Assembly: GCF_004331435.1 (NCBI RefSeq)
Contig: NZ_SJKA01000015.1
Location: 118,348-182,347, forward strand
Source: Kribbella sindirgiensis
GTDB lineage: Bacteria; Actinomycetota; Actinomycetes; Propionibacteriales; Kribbellaceae
DNA length: 64,000 nucleotides
Reading direction: 5' to 3'
Numbering within the stretch: position 1 is the first letter of the stretch; each line of letters starts with the position of its first letter. The position numbers and the translations under genes are program-made. Below, piece by piece: positions 16,258 to 25,456 of this stretch. Below the pieces are notes generated by a model that ran no database searches, was not told where the DNA came from, and was given only the letters and a program-made list of their open reading frames with translations.

Positions 16258-19200
16258 TGTGGCTTGGGCTTTGAGTAGGTTGAAGCCGTGGGTCTCGGCG
16301 ATCGACGCTGCTCGGGTAGCGGTTGCGGCGGCTGCTGCTGGGTTGCCGGCGAGGGTCTGGGCGGTTGAGAGGGTCAGCAGCGCGTAGGTCTCGAGGAACG
16401 GGTACGTCGCGCGGGCGATCGTCAGGCAGTCCTCGATCCAGTCGATCGCCGCAGCGGGGTCACCCAACGCCAGGTGCGCCTCGGCGACCGCCGACGCGGT
16501 CTGCGCCTGGGCCTTGCGATCGCGGACGACAAGTGCGAGCTGGTGCGCGCGCAACGCCGTACGCAACGCTGTCGTCCCTTCGCCGCGCTGGCTGTACAAC
16601 CGCGCCAGCTCGTCCAGCGTCGACAGCTCGCCGCGGACGTGCGAGCGACGCCGGTACGACGTGAGGACGTCATCGAGCAGCCCGGCCGCACGGTCGACCT
16701 CGCCGAGTTGCCGCAACGCGCTCGCCAGGTTGCCGCGGTTCGCGAGCGCCGACGTCTCCCGACCGGTCTCGTTGATCTTCAGTGCGGCCGCGAACAGGTC
16801 CGCCGCGTCGGCGAGTTCACCTTGGTGGAGCCGGATCATGCCCAGTCCGTTGACCACGATGGCGCGGATGTGGCCGTGCTGGTCATCGGCGGTCAGCTCC
16901 GTCGCGCGGTGCATCCAGAGCTCGGCGTCCACGAGCATGCCGCGCTCGAGTTGCAGCCACCCGATCTGATGGGCCAGGTACGCCGCGGCCTCGTTCCACC
17001 CCGCACCGACCGCGAGGGCCGACGCGGCCAGACAGTCGGACAGCGCATCCGCGTCCCGCCCGACCGCCCCGAACGCCTGGGCCCGGTTGATCAGCATGGC
17101 AACGGTCACGCGGTCATCGTCGGCCGCGGTAGCTGCATCGAGACCGGCCTGGGCCGCGGGAAGCCACCCGTCCGCGTCCCGGCGCAGCAGGAAGTATCCG
17201 CGGAGCTGGTCCGCGATCCGCCACGCCAGCTCCCCCTCACTCTGCACCACCGCCAGCAAAGCGGGCAGTTCGTGATCCAGCCAGGCGAGCGCCTCGTCTT
17301 CCGAGCCGAAATACCGATCCGCTTCGCCGTGTACATCCAGGCGCAGGAGCTGCGGATACGCCCAGTCGATCGCGGCTGTCACAGCCTCGGCGTACCAGGT
17401 GTGGAGCCGGGTCCGCGCGGATTCGTGCTCGGGATCCTCGGCGAGCAGGCGGCGCGAGTACAGGCCGAGCAGGTCGTGGAACCGGTAGCGGTCCTTCGAG
17501 TGCTGGAGGAGCATGTTCGCCTCGAGCAACGATTCCAGTATGCGGTCGGCCTCGGCTGTCGACGTACGGAGCAGGATCGCCGTGCTGTCGGCGCTGAAGT
17601 CGTCAGCGGGATGCAGGCTGCACATGCGAAACGCTCGCTGGGCGTCTGCGCTCAGGTCCGCGTAGCTGAGCTGGAAGCTGTTGAGCACGCTGGACTCACC
17701 GAGGCTGAGTTCGGTCAGCCGGCGGTTGCCGTCGTCGAGGCGACCGGCCAGATCGGCGACCGTCCATTCCTGCCGGGTCGCAAGCCGTGCACCCGCGATC
17801 CGCAGCGCAAGCGGGAGCCGGGCGCACGCCTCGACGAGCGCACGGACACCGTTGCCGTCGGCATCGAGACCAGGTGTCCGCGCCGTGGAGGCGATCAACC
17901 GTACGGCGTCCTCGTGCGGCAACGGCTCCAAACTGACAACACCCGCGGCCAGCAGATCCGGCATCCGCCGCCGACTGGTGACGATCACGTCGCTTCGGCC
18001 CGCCCCTGGCAGCAGTGGCCGTACCTGGGCCGCATCCTGCGCGTTGTCGAGCAGAACCAGCATCCGCCGGTCGGCGAGCTCGCTGCGCAACAGAGCAGCC
18101 GCTTCGGCCTCGTCCGTGCCGATCCGCCGACCAGGTACGCCGAGGGCGCGCAGGAACCGGCCGAGTACTTGAACCGGAGCGGGCGTCGACGTGTCGCTGC
18201 CACGCAGGTCGGCGTACAGCTGGCCGTCCGGGTACTGCTCGCGGAGCTGGTGCGCGGCGGTCAGGGCCAACGCAGTCTTGCCGACGCCGGCGATGCCGCT
18301 GATCAGCACGGCCCGGGACGACACGCCGGCCGCCCCCGCGAGCGCCGTACGGATCGTGTCCAGCTCCGCCGTCCGGCCGACGAAGTCCGGTGGCGCGGAC
18401 GGCGCCTGCTGGACGACCACGCGCTCCGATGGCTCGGCGGGAGAACCGGTCTGCTGCCGCAGGACCTCCAGGTGAACCGCGCGGAGCCGCTCCCCCGGGT
18501 CGATGCCCAGTTGCTCCACGAGCGCGGTCCGGATTCGGTCGTACGCCGCGAGCGCCTCGACCTGTCGCCCCGCCGCAGCCAGTGTCTGGATCAGCTCGAC
18601 GTGCAACGGCTCGTCGAACTCGTGCCGTACAGCCAGCCCCCGCAGCGGCTCGAGTGCTTGCTCCGGCCGACCGAGGTCTCGTGCGAGCGCGGCGAAGGCC
18701 CGGACGGCGGCGGCGTACTCGTTGACGACGGCCGTATAGAGAGGGCTGTGGGCGATCGCGTCCACGTCGGTGTCACCGCGCCACAGCCCGACAGCGCTCG
18801 ACAGCTTGGCGAGCGCGACCTCCGGCTCGGCGCGTGCCGCCTCAGCTGTGAGCTCGCGGAACCGCACGAGGTCGAGGTCATCGAGCGCCAGTCGATAGCC
18901 GGTGCGGCCGCCGACGATGACGGAGTCCGCAGGGCGGTCTGTTTCGAGCAGTCGTCGCAGCCTGGCGACGCGGGTCTGGAGCAGGTTCACCGCGTTGTCC
19001 GGTACGCCGCGTGGCCAGAGGAGATCGATCAGTTCGTCCTGCGTGACCGTCGTACCGGCGGTGAGGGCGAGGCGCGCCAGCAGAGTTCGCTGCGGCGCCG
19101 AGTTGACCGGGACCGCGAGGTCGCCGGTGCGGACTTCGAGCGGGCCGAGTACGCCGACGTACACCGGCCCGGCTGCGCTGGGGAGGGCGACCGCGCGGTG

Positions 19201-19440
19201 CGTCCTCGCCGCGGCCTGAAGGCTCTCGATGTCCGGGCCGGTCAGCTCCAGCGCCTCCGCGAGCGCCTCGATCGAGCTGTCCTTTGGACTCCGCGTCCTG
19301 CCCTGCTCCAGATCGCGAACCGCTGCGACGCTGACACCGGCCCGCCCGGCGAGATCGCGCTGGGTGACCCCCGCCTCCTGCCGCAATCGGCGCAACAACA
19401 CACCGAACCCGACCGTCGGCTCCTCCTGTCGCCGGGTCAC
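16216..19440 (-). CDS. XRE-SARP-NB-ARC-TPR regulator, AfsR-like
   Basis: A 1074-residue regulator with five parts. These are an XRE-type HTH (about 12-65: GVTQRDLAGRAGVSVAAVRDLEQG), a winged-helix SARP DNA-binding domain (about 92-170), a bacterial transcriptional activation domain (about 175-325), an NB-ARC STAND ATPase (ISGIAGVGKTALAL Walker A near 385; MLVLLDNAQD Walker B), and C-terminal TPR-like helices. Family members switch on secondary metabolism or stress genes when the ATPase oligomerises. An added N-terminal XRE HTH makes this a dual DNA-binding form. TAGGAT 7 nt before GTG 19440 suggests a leaderless transcript. It is divergent from the DHA2 exporter at 19628, a possible target. 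Confidence 0.93.
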   Translation of the reverse strand: MTRRQEEPTVGFGVLLRRLRQEAGVTQRDLAGRAGVSVAAVRDLEQGRTRSPKDSSIEALAEALELTGPDIESLQAAARTHRAVALPSAAGPVYVGVLGPLEVRTGDLAVPVNSAPQRTLLARLALTAGTTVTQDELIDLLWPRGVPDNAVNLLQTRVARLRRLLETDRPADSVIVGGRTGYRLALDDLDLVRFRELTAEAARAEPEVALAKLSSAVGLWRGDTDVDAIAHSPLYTAVVNEYAAAVRAFAALARDLGRPEQALEPLRGLAVRHEFDEPLHVELIQTLAAAGRQVEALAAYDRIRTALVEQLGIDPGERLRAVHLEVLRQQTGSPAEPSERVVVQQAPSAPPDFVGRTAELDTIRTALAGAAGVSSRAVLISGIAGVGKTALALTAAHQLREQYPDGQLYADLRGSDTSTPAPVQVLGRFLRALGVPGRRIGTDEAEAAALLRSELADRRMLVLLDNAQDAAQVRPLLPGAGRSDVIVTSRRRMPDLLAAGVVSLEPLPHEDAVRLIASTARTPGLDADGNGVRALVEACARLPLALRIAGARLATRQEWTVADLAGRLDDGNRRLTELSLGESSVLNSFQLSYADLSADAQRAFRMCSLHPADDFSADSTAILLRTSTAEADRILESLLEANMLLQHSKDRYRFHDLLGLYSRRLLAEDPEHESARTRLHTWYAEAVTAAIDWAYPQLLRLDVHGEADRYFGSEDEALAWLDHELPALLAVVQSEGELAWRIADQLRGYFLLRRDADGWLPAAQAGLDAATAADDDRVTVAMLINRAQAFGAVGRDADALSDCLAASALAVGAGWNEAAAYLAHQIGWLQLERGMLVDAELWMHRATELTADDQHGHIRAIVVNGLGMIRLHQGELADAADLFAAALKINETGRETSALANRGNLASALRQLGEVDRAAGLLDDVLTSYRRRSHVRGELSTLDELARLYSQRGEGTTALRTALRAHQLALVVRDRKAQAQTASAVAEAHLALGDPAAAIDWIEDCLTIARATYPFLETYALLTLSTAQTLAGNPAAAAATATRAASIAETHGFNLLKAQATSALVSDVRRERQP

Positions 19441-19447
19441 GAACCCG

Positions 19448-19453
19448 ATCCTA
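19448..19453 (-). promoter_or_regulatory. Probable -10 box of the SARP regulator (leaderless)
   Basis: Minus-strand TAGGAT is followed by 7 nt and GTG 19440; there is no Shine-Dalgarno. Confidence 0.45.
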
Positions 19454-19627
19454 CGGAAGCGGCCAGGTCACGGGGGTGTGCCCGCGTGGTGGGGGCGGTG
19501 AACAGGCAATAACAGGTGCAATCCCCCAGCATCCTGTGCAACGCCCCGCGGGGTGGCGGGCTAGCTTTGGGGTGGGGTTTGGGGCGTAGGGTCTGCACAG
19601 GGTGTTTTGGGCGAGGGGGGACTGACT

Positions 19628-21211
19628 GTGAGCGAGCGCGCTACCGAGTATCCCGACCACATCGACGCCGCGGTGCTGAAGATCGCCGGTGTCGTGGTGC
19701 TGGGCGCGATCATGTCGATTCTCGACATCACCGTGGTGAACGTCGCGCTGCCGACCTTCCAGGACGAATTCGGCTCGCCCGAGAGTCCGGTGTCCTACTC
19801 GACGGTCGCCTGGACGGTCACGGCGTACACGCTCGCGCTCGCGACCGTGATCCCGCTGACCGGGTGGGCCGCCGACCGGTTCGGGACGAAGCGGCTGTAC
19901 ATGATGGCGATCTTCCTGTTCACCGCCGGCTCCGCGCTGTGCGCGACCGCGACCAGTATCAACATGCTGATCGGGTTCCGGGTGCTGCAGGGGCTCGGCG
20001 GCGGCATGCTGATGCCGCTCGGGATGACGATCATGACCCGGGCCGCGGGTCCGCACCGGATGGGCCGGCTGATGGCCATCCTCGGCGTGCCGATGCTGCT
20101 CGGCCCGATCCTCGGCCCGATCCTGGGCGGCTGGCTGATCCAGGTGGCGAGCTGGCACTGGATCTTCCTGATCAACGTGCCGCTCGGCGTGATCGCGCTC
20201 GTCTACGCCTGGCGCGCGCTGGCCCCGGACACGGCGCAGCGCACGGAGTCGCTCGACCTCCTGGGCGTCGTGCTGATGTCGCCGGGACTCGCGTTGTTCC
20301 TGTTCGGCGTCTCGTCGCTGCCCGCCGAGGGCGGTGACTTCGGGGCGCCGCGGGTCTGGGTCTCGATCCTGATCGGCGTGGCGCTGATGGCGGCGTTCGT
20401 GTGGCACTCGTTCCGGCCGCAGCATCCGCTGCTCGACCTCCGGCTGTTCCGCGACCGCAACCTGACGGTCTCGATCATCACGATGTTCCTGTTCGCGGCC
20501 GCGTTCTTCGGTGGGCTGCTGCTGGTGCCGACGTACTTCCAGCAGATCCGCGGCGAGTCGACGCTGCACGCCGGCCTGCTGGTCGCTCCGCAGGGGCTCG
20601 GCGCGATGGTGACGATGCCGATCGCGGGACGGCTGGTCGACAAGATCCCGGTGGGCCGGATCGTGCCGTTCGGGCTCGCGGGGATCGTGATCGGCATGTT
20701 CGGGCTGACCCAGATCACCGCGACCACGCCGTACCCCGTGATCATCGCGATGCTGGTCGTGATGGGTTTCGGGATGGGCGGCACGATGATGCCGCTGTTC
20801 ACGACGGCGCTGCGGACGCTGTCCGGGCCGCAGGTCGCGCGCGGCTCGACACTGCTCAACATCAGCCAGCAGATCGCGTCGTCGGTCGGCGTCGCGACCA
20901 TGTCGGTCATCCTCACCAACCAGCTCAACGACTCGCCGATCATCCCCGGGACGAACCAGATCCCGAACCTCGGCGACGGGCTCCGCGAGACCGAGGCGGC
21001 GATCCTGTCCAACACCCGCCCGGAGAACGTCGCCGCGCTCCACCTCGACCCGGCCGCGATCGCCCGCGGGCTCGTCGACGCCGCCTCGTCGTTCGCGCAC
21101 ACGTACTGGGTGGCGTGGGCGCTGGTGCTCCTCACCTTGGTCCCGGCGCTCATGCTCCCCCGCAAGCGCGAGGTGACCCACCTCGCCGGCAAGGACGCCG
21201 TCATCGAGTAG
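19628..21211 (+). CDS. DHA2-family MFS multidrug exporter (EmrB/QacA type)
   Basis: A membrane transporter of about 527 residues with 14 predicted helices. Signature segments are SILDITVVNVALPTFQ in TM1, WTVTAYTLALATVIPLTGWAADRFG for motif A, and the antiporter motif C region LGVPMLLGPILGPILGGWLI. It probably exports drugs or secondary metabolites by proton antiport. The start is GTG 19628 with GGGGGGAC about 5 nt upstream. It is divergent from the SARP/AfsR-type regulator. The 3' end lies 39 bp before ligA. Confidence 0.93.
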   Translation: MSERATEYPDHIDAAVLKIAGVVVLGAIMSILDITVVNVALPTFQDEFGSPESPVSYSTVAWTVTAYTLALATVIPLTGWAADRFGTKRLYMMAIFLFTAGSALCATATSINMLIGFRVLQGLGGGMLMPLGMTIMTRAAGPHRMGRLMAILGVPMLLGPILGPILGGWLIQVASWHWIFLINVPLGVIALVYAWRALAPDTAQRTESLDLLGVVLMSPGLALFLFGVSSLPAEGGDFGAPRVWVSILIGVALMAAFVWHSFRPQHPLLDLRLFRDRNLTVSIITMFLFAAAFFGGLLLVPTYFQQIRGESTLHAGLLVAPQGLGAMVTMPIAGRLVDKIPVGRIVPFGLAGIVIGMFGLTQITATTPYPVIIAMLVVMGFGMGGTMMPLFTTALRTLSGPQVARGSTLLNISQQIASSVGVATMSVILTNQLNDSPIIPGTNQIPNLGDGLRETEAAILSNTRPENVAALHLDPAAIARGLVDAASSFAHTYWVAWALVLLTLVPALMLPRKREVTHLAGKDAVIE

Positions 21212-21238
21212 ATCGCGCGGATTGTCCGAGTGCTTGGG

Positions 21239-21244
21239 TAGTGT
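21239..21244 (+). promoter_or_regulatory. Probable -10 box of the ligase gene (leaderless)
   Basis: TAGTGT is followed by 6 nt (CCTGGC) and GTG 21251, with no ribosome site between. No -35 at standard spacing is evident. Confidence 0.45.
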
Positions 21245-21250
21245 CCTGGC

Positions 21251-23242
21251 GTGGACATTGGGGAGCGGATCCAGGACCTTGCCGATCGCATCGTCGCGCT
21301 GCGGGACACCTACTACCGCGGTACGCCGACGGTCGCCGACGCGGAGTACGACGCGATCGAGGACGAACTGCGGTCGCTCGTCGAGGCCAACCCGGAGCTC
21401 GCGCCCGACCCGAACCCGTTGGAGCAGGTGGGCGCGCCCGCGGTGCTGCACGCACCGATCCGGCACTCCCGGCCGATGCTGTCGCTGGAGAAGGCGACCC
21501 GCCCGGAGCAGGTCGAGGCGTTCTTCGGCCGCTTCCCCGGCCAGTCGGTGGTCGTCATGCCGAAGCTGGACGGCCTGTCCCTGGCCCTCGTCTACGAGAA
21601 CGGCCGCCTGGCGCGGGCGATCACGCGTGGTGACGGGACGACCGGCGACGACGTGACCCCGCTCGTGCGAGCGCTCGCGGACGGTGTCCCCGACCGCCTC
21701 GACGTACAGGACCGCGTCGAGGTCCGCGGTGAGGCGGTCATGTTGCGCTCCACGTTCGCCGCCTACAACGCCGCGCACCCGGACAAGCCGCTGATCAACC
21801 CGCGCAACGCCGCGGCCGGCACCCTGCGGGCCAAGGACGCGGCCACGGTCGCCGAGCGACGCCTGCAGTTCCTGGCGTTCGACCTGCTCAGCGACCAGGC
21901 CGAGGCTGATCTCGAGCGCGCGCTGCAGACGATGGGGTTCACGGTCGCCGACATGCGGCACTGTGACGACGCCGCCGCGGCGCAGGCGGTGATCTCCACG
22001 ATCGAGCAGCAGCGCAACGACCTGGACTACGACCTCGACGGCGCGGTCCTGCGGCTCGCCGACCGGGACGCGTTCGCCGCGGCCGGCACGCGGTCGAGCT
22101 CGCCGCGGGGCGCGCTGGCGTTCAAGTTCGCGGCCGAGGAGAAGACCACGGTGCTCGCCGACGTGGTCTGGGACGTCGGCAAAACCGGCAAGATCGCCCC
22201 GGTCGCCTGGCTCGAGCCCGTGTTCGTCGGCGGTACGACGGTCACTCGCGCGACCCTGGCGAACCAGGAGGTCATCAAGGCCCGCGGTATCAAGATCGGC
22301 GACACCGTCCTGGTGCGCCGGGCCGGTGACGTGATCCCGTTCGTGGCCGGCGTCCTCGACGCGTCGAAGCGCACCGGCGAAGAGCGCGACATCGTGCCGC
22401 CGAGCACCTGCCCGTCCTGCGAGCAGCCGCTGACCGAGCAGGGCAACAGCCGCGAACTGTTCTGCACCAACGTCGCCTGCCCGGCCCAGACCGTACGGCG
22501 GCTGATCCACTGGGCGTCCCGTGCCGCGGCCGATATCGACGCGATCGGCGGAGTCTGGATCGAGCGCCTGGCCGAGGCGGGGATCCTGGAGAATCCGTCG
22601 GACTTCTACCAGCTGACCGCGGAGGGGCTGCTGGAGTTCGACCGCATCGGCGAGGTCTCGGCCGCCCGGATGATCGACTCGATCGACACGAGCAGGCAGG
22701 TCGGCCTGCGCCGCGCGCTGATCGGCCTCGCGATCCCGATGGCGTCCGAAGGGACCGCGGCCAGGCTGTGCCGGGCCGGCTTCGGCTCCCTGGAGGCGGT
22801 CGCCGACGCGGGCGAGGACGGCCTGGTCGCCGTGGAGGACATCGGCCCGAAGGTCGCCGCCTCCCTGATCGAGCACCTCACCCGGCTGCGTCCCGAGCTC
22901 GAGCGGCTGCGGGCAGCGGGCGTCTCACTCGACGTCCGCGAGGAGGACCTGCCGCCGGTGGTCGCGGCCGGTGCGCCGCTGGCCGGGAAGACGGTCGTCG
23001 TCACCGGTTCGATCAGCGATCCCCGCTCGGGCGAGAAGGTCGCGCGGCCCGCCTTCCAGCGACTGTGCGAGAAGGCCGGCGCGACCATCGCGTCCTCGGT
23101 CTCGGCCAGCACCGACTTCCTGATCACCGGGGCGGACGTCGGCGCCTCCAAACTCACCAAGGCCGAGAAGCTCGGCGTCGAGGTGGTCGACCAGTCCGAG
23201 ATCTGGCAGCAACTCCAGGCGGCCGACCTGCTCCCCCGCTGA
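21251..23242 (+). CDS. ligA: NAD-dependent DNA ligase, divergent LigA
   Basis: Seals nicks using NAD+. The 663-residue protein has the Ia domain (YYRGTPTVADAEYDAI), the adenylated Lys105 in MPKLDGLSL, an OB fold, a four-Cys zinc finger (CPSC...CTNVACPAQ, about 384-413), helix-hairpin-helix repeats, and a C-terminal BRCT domain. Several usually strict motifs differ: SLEKATRPEQVEAFFGRF replaces the SLDNAF type, and the BRCT loop has an insert (SDPRSGEKVARPAFQRL). It may therefore be a second ligase for repair rather than the housekeeping enzyme. The message is probably leaderless. Confidence 0.92.
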   Translation: MDIGERIQDLADRIVALRDTYYRGTPTVADAEYDAIEDELRSLVEANPELAPDPNPLEQVGAPAVLHAPIRHSRPMLSLEKATRPEQVEAFFGRFPGQSVVVMPKLDGLSLALVYENGRLARAITRGDGTTGDDVTPLVRALADGVPDRLDVQDRVEVRGEAVMLRSTFAAYNAAHPDKPLINPRNAAAGTLRAKDAATVAERRLQFLAFDLLSDQAEADLERALQTMGFTVADMRHCDDAAAAQAVISTIEQQRNDLDYDLDGAVLRLADRDAFAAAGTRSSSPRGALAFKFAAEEKTTVLADVVWDVGKTGKIAPVAWLEPVFVGGTTVTRATLANQEVIKARGIKIGDTVLVRRAGDVIPFVAGVLDASKRTGEERDIVPPSTCPSCEQPLTEQGNSRELFCTNVACPAQTVRRLIHWASRAAADIDAIGGVWIERLAEAGILENPSDFYQLTAEGLLEFDRIGEVSAARMIDSIDTSRQVGLRRALIGLAIPMASEGTAARLCRAGFGSLEAVADAGEDGLVAVEDIGPKVAASLIEHLTRLRPELERLRAAGVSLDVREEDLPPVVAAGAPLAGKTVVVTGSISDPRSGEKVARPAFQRLCEKAGATIASSVSASTDFLITGADVGASKLTKAEKLGVEVVDQSEIWQQLQAADLLPR

Positions 23243-23301
23243 CTGTCCGATTCCTGACGCCCTGCTGGCGCCGGGCGTCGCGGACCGGAGAGGGTGGACG
23301 T

Positions 23302-25410
23302 ATGGCGAACAGCACCGGTAAAGACGGCGAGCTGACAGGCTTTCAGGAGCAGGCGCCGTACGACGAATCAATCGACCTCCGTACCGACTTCGTGATGGTG
23401 TACGGGCTCAACGAGACGACACCGCAGCGGATCGCGCGCTGGCGTGACGCCGGGTATCGCGTGCATCTGATGACCGGGATCTCGTGGGGTACGTATCAGG
23501 ACTACCTCGACGGGAGCTGGGACGGCTCCGGCCATTGGGACGACGCGCAGACCGCGGGTGACGGGTCGCCGATCCTGCACGGGGAGAGCACCGACATCCC
23601 GTACATGGTCCCGACGTTCACCTTCACCGAGTACCTGGTGCAGAAGCTCCGCCCGATCATCGAGCTCGGGGTCGAGGGCATCCATCTCGAGGAGCCGGAG
23701 TTCTGGGCGCGGGCCGGGTACTCGGAGTCGTTCAAGCGCGAGTGGCAGGCCTTCTTCAACGAGCCGTGGCAGCCTCCGCACAGCACGCCCGAAGCGCACT
23801 TCCGTTCCGGGCAGCTCAAGCAGCACCTGCTCTCGCGCAGCCTCGACCGCGTCACCTCCGTGCTGCGCGACGAGGCACTGCAGCAGGGCCGGCAGGTGCG
23901 CTTCTACGTGCCCACGCACAGCCTGCTCAACTACACGCAGTGGCAGATCATCAGTCCCGAGTCCCGCCTGCGGACCCTGCCCTCGATCGACGGCGCGATC
24001 GCGCAGGTGTGGACCGGTACGTCCCGGACCCCCAACGTGTACGCCGGGAAGGTCGCCGAGCGCACGTTCGAGACGGCGTACCTGGAGTACGGCATCGCGC
24101 AGGATCTCACCCGCGGTACGGACCGGCGGATGTGGTTCCTGCACGACCCGATCGAGGACCACCCGGACCGTACCTGGGAGGACTACCTGGCCAACTGGCA
24201 GCGCACCCTGATCGCGTCGCTGCTGCACCCGGGCGTCGCGCGGTACGAGGTCGCGCCGTGGCCGCACCGGATCTTCAACCGCCCGTACCTGCGCGAAGGA
24301 TCCACCGAACGCGAACTCATCCCGCCCGACACCGCCACCAGCTACCTGATCGCAATGAACAGCCTGCGCGACCTCGACCAGCCCGAGGTGCGGTGGGCTC
24401 AGGAAGGCCCGCGGATCGGGATCGCGCTCTCGGACACCGCCATGTTCCAGCGCTGGGCACCGGGGGGCGGCTCTGCACATTCCGACGGGGGCCACTACGA
24501 CGGTCTGCAGGACGCGCTGGCGCTCGAGGGTCGCGAGCAACTGCACTTCTCCGACTTCTACGGTCTCGCGTTGCCGCCGCTGTACGACGGTCAGCGGGTC
24601 TGCCCGGTCCAGCTCGAGAACGTGATCGACACACCCGACGCGCTGGACGACGTCGACGTACTCGTCCTGAGCTACGAGTTCCAGAAACCTCTTGCCCCGG
24701 GCATCCATTACGCGCTGGCCGGGTGGGTCAACCGCGGCGGGAGCCTGCTGTACGTCGGCGACGGCGCGGACCCGTACCACGAGATCCGCTCCTGGTGGAC
24801 CGGCCGGTACGACACGTGCGCGGACCATCTGGCCGAGGCACTCGGGGCGGATCGCAAGCACGACGGTGCTCAGCCGGTCGGTCAGGGACGGGTGCGCTTC
24901 ATCGCGTCCCGCCCGGCCGACTTCACCGAATCACCAGAGCGCGCCGCCGACCTGGTCGCGGCGATCCGAGAGCTGGCCGGCGGCACCTGGGAGTCGACCA
25001 ACTGGCTGTCGGTGCAGCGCGGTCCCTATCTCATCAGCGCCGTACTGGAGGAGACCGGCGGCTCACATGTTGTCGAAGGCACCTATCTCGACCTCCTCGA
25101 CCCACAACTACCCGTCGTCAACCGCCGCGAACTCGCCCCAGGCGAACTGACCTGGCTCCGCGACCTCACCTACGACAACGAGCCCCTCCTGGCCTCCGCC
25201 GGCCGGATCGTCGACTGGCACCAAGACCAATCCACCATCCACTTCACCTGCGAGGCCCCACGCGGCGTACAGGTGACAACAGCCCTACGCGTCCCCTCCG
25301 AGCCCACAAACCTCACCGGCGACGTCACAGCCACGCACTACGCCAACGGCATCCTCTGGCTCCACCACCCCGGCGTCCCCGCCGGAACCCCCATCCACCT
25401 CACCTTCTGA
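23302..25410 (+). CDS. Putative glycoside-hydrolase-like protein, 702 aa
   Basis: I recognise the architecture but no numbered family. The N-terminal part looks like a TIM barrel, with GVEGIHLEEPEFWARAGYS carrying a plausible acidic pair near 125. The second part resembles the GATase-like trimerisation domain of beta-galactosidase-type enzymes (VDVLVLSYEFQKPLAPG; WVNRGGSLLYVGDG). A small C-terminal beta domain follows. There is no signal peptide. ATG 23302 follows GGAGAGGG. The last 350 bp are strikingly C/A-rich, then composition flips to G/T at the next start. Confidence 0.75.
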   Translation: MANSTGKDGELTGFQEQAPYDESIDLRTDFVMVYGLNETTPQRIARWRDAGYRVHLMTGISWGTYQDYLDGSWDGSGHWDDAQTAGDGSPILHGESTDIPYMVPTFTFTEYLVQKLRPIIELGVEGIHLEEPEFWARAGYSESFKREWQAFFNEPWQPPHSTPEAHFRSGQLKQHLLSRSLDRVTSVLRDEALQQGRQVRFYVPTHSLLNYTQWQIISPESRLRTLPSIDGAIAQVWTGTSRTPNVYAGKVAERTFETAYLEYGIAQDLTRGTDRRMWFLHDPIEDHPDRTWEDYLANWQRTLIASLLHPGVARYEVAPWPHRIFNRPYLREGSTERELIPPDTATSYLIAMNSLRDLDQPEVRWAQEGPRIGIALSDTAMFQRWAPGGGSAHSDGGHYDGLQDALALEGREQLHFSDFYGLALPPLYDGQRVCPVQLENVIDTPDALDDVDVLVLSYEFQKPLAPGIHYALAGWVNRGGSLLYVGDGADPYHEIRSWWTGRYDTCADHLAEALGADRKHDGAQPVGQGRVRFIASRPADFTESPERAADLVAAIRELAGGTWESTNWLSVQRGPYLISAVLEETGGSHVVEGTYLDLLDPQLPVVNRRELAPGELTWLRDLTYDNEPLLASAGRIVDWHQDQSTIHFTCEAPRGVQVTTALRVPSEPTNLTGDVTATHYANGILWLHHPGVPAGTPIHLTF

Positions 25411-25444
25411 TTCGCCACACTGCCACCAGACCCTTCCGCTGGCT

Positions 25445-25450
25445 TACTGT
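25445..25450 (+). promoter_or_regulatory. Probable -10 box of the DUF4139 gene (leaderless)
   Basis: TACTGT is followed by 6 nt (CGGGAC) and ATG 25457; no Shine-Dalgarno is present. Confidence 0.45.
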
Positions 25451-25456
25451 CGGGAC

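Noticed and set aside
16474..19512. Plus-strand frame of about 1000 codons opposite the SARP regulator
   Set aside because: Same antisense artefact; the minus strand encodes five recognisable domains.
19451..22876. Very long minus-strand frame (over 1100 codons) opposite the DHA2 exporter and ligase
   Set aside because: Its product is an Arg/Asp/His/Gln-rich low-complexity string with no domain, as expected of the antisense of high-GC genes. The plus-strand genes have clear families.
23302..25410. Assignment of the 702-aa protein to a specific numbered glycoside hydrolase family
   Set aside because: The barrel and GATase-like regions are visible, but I cannot match a family signature by eye.
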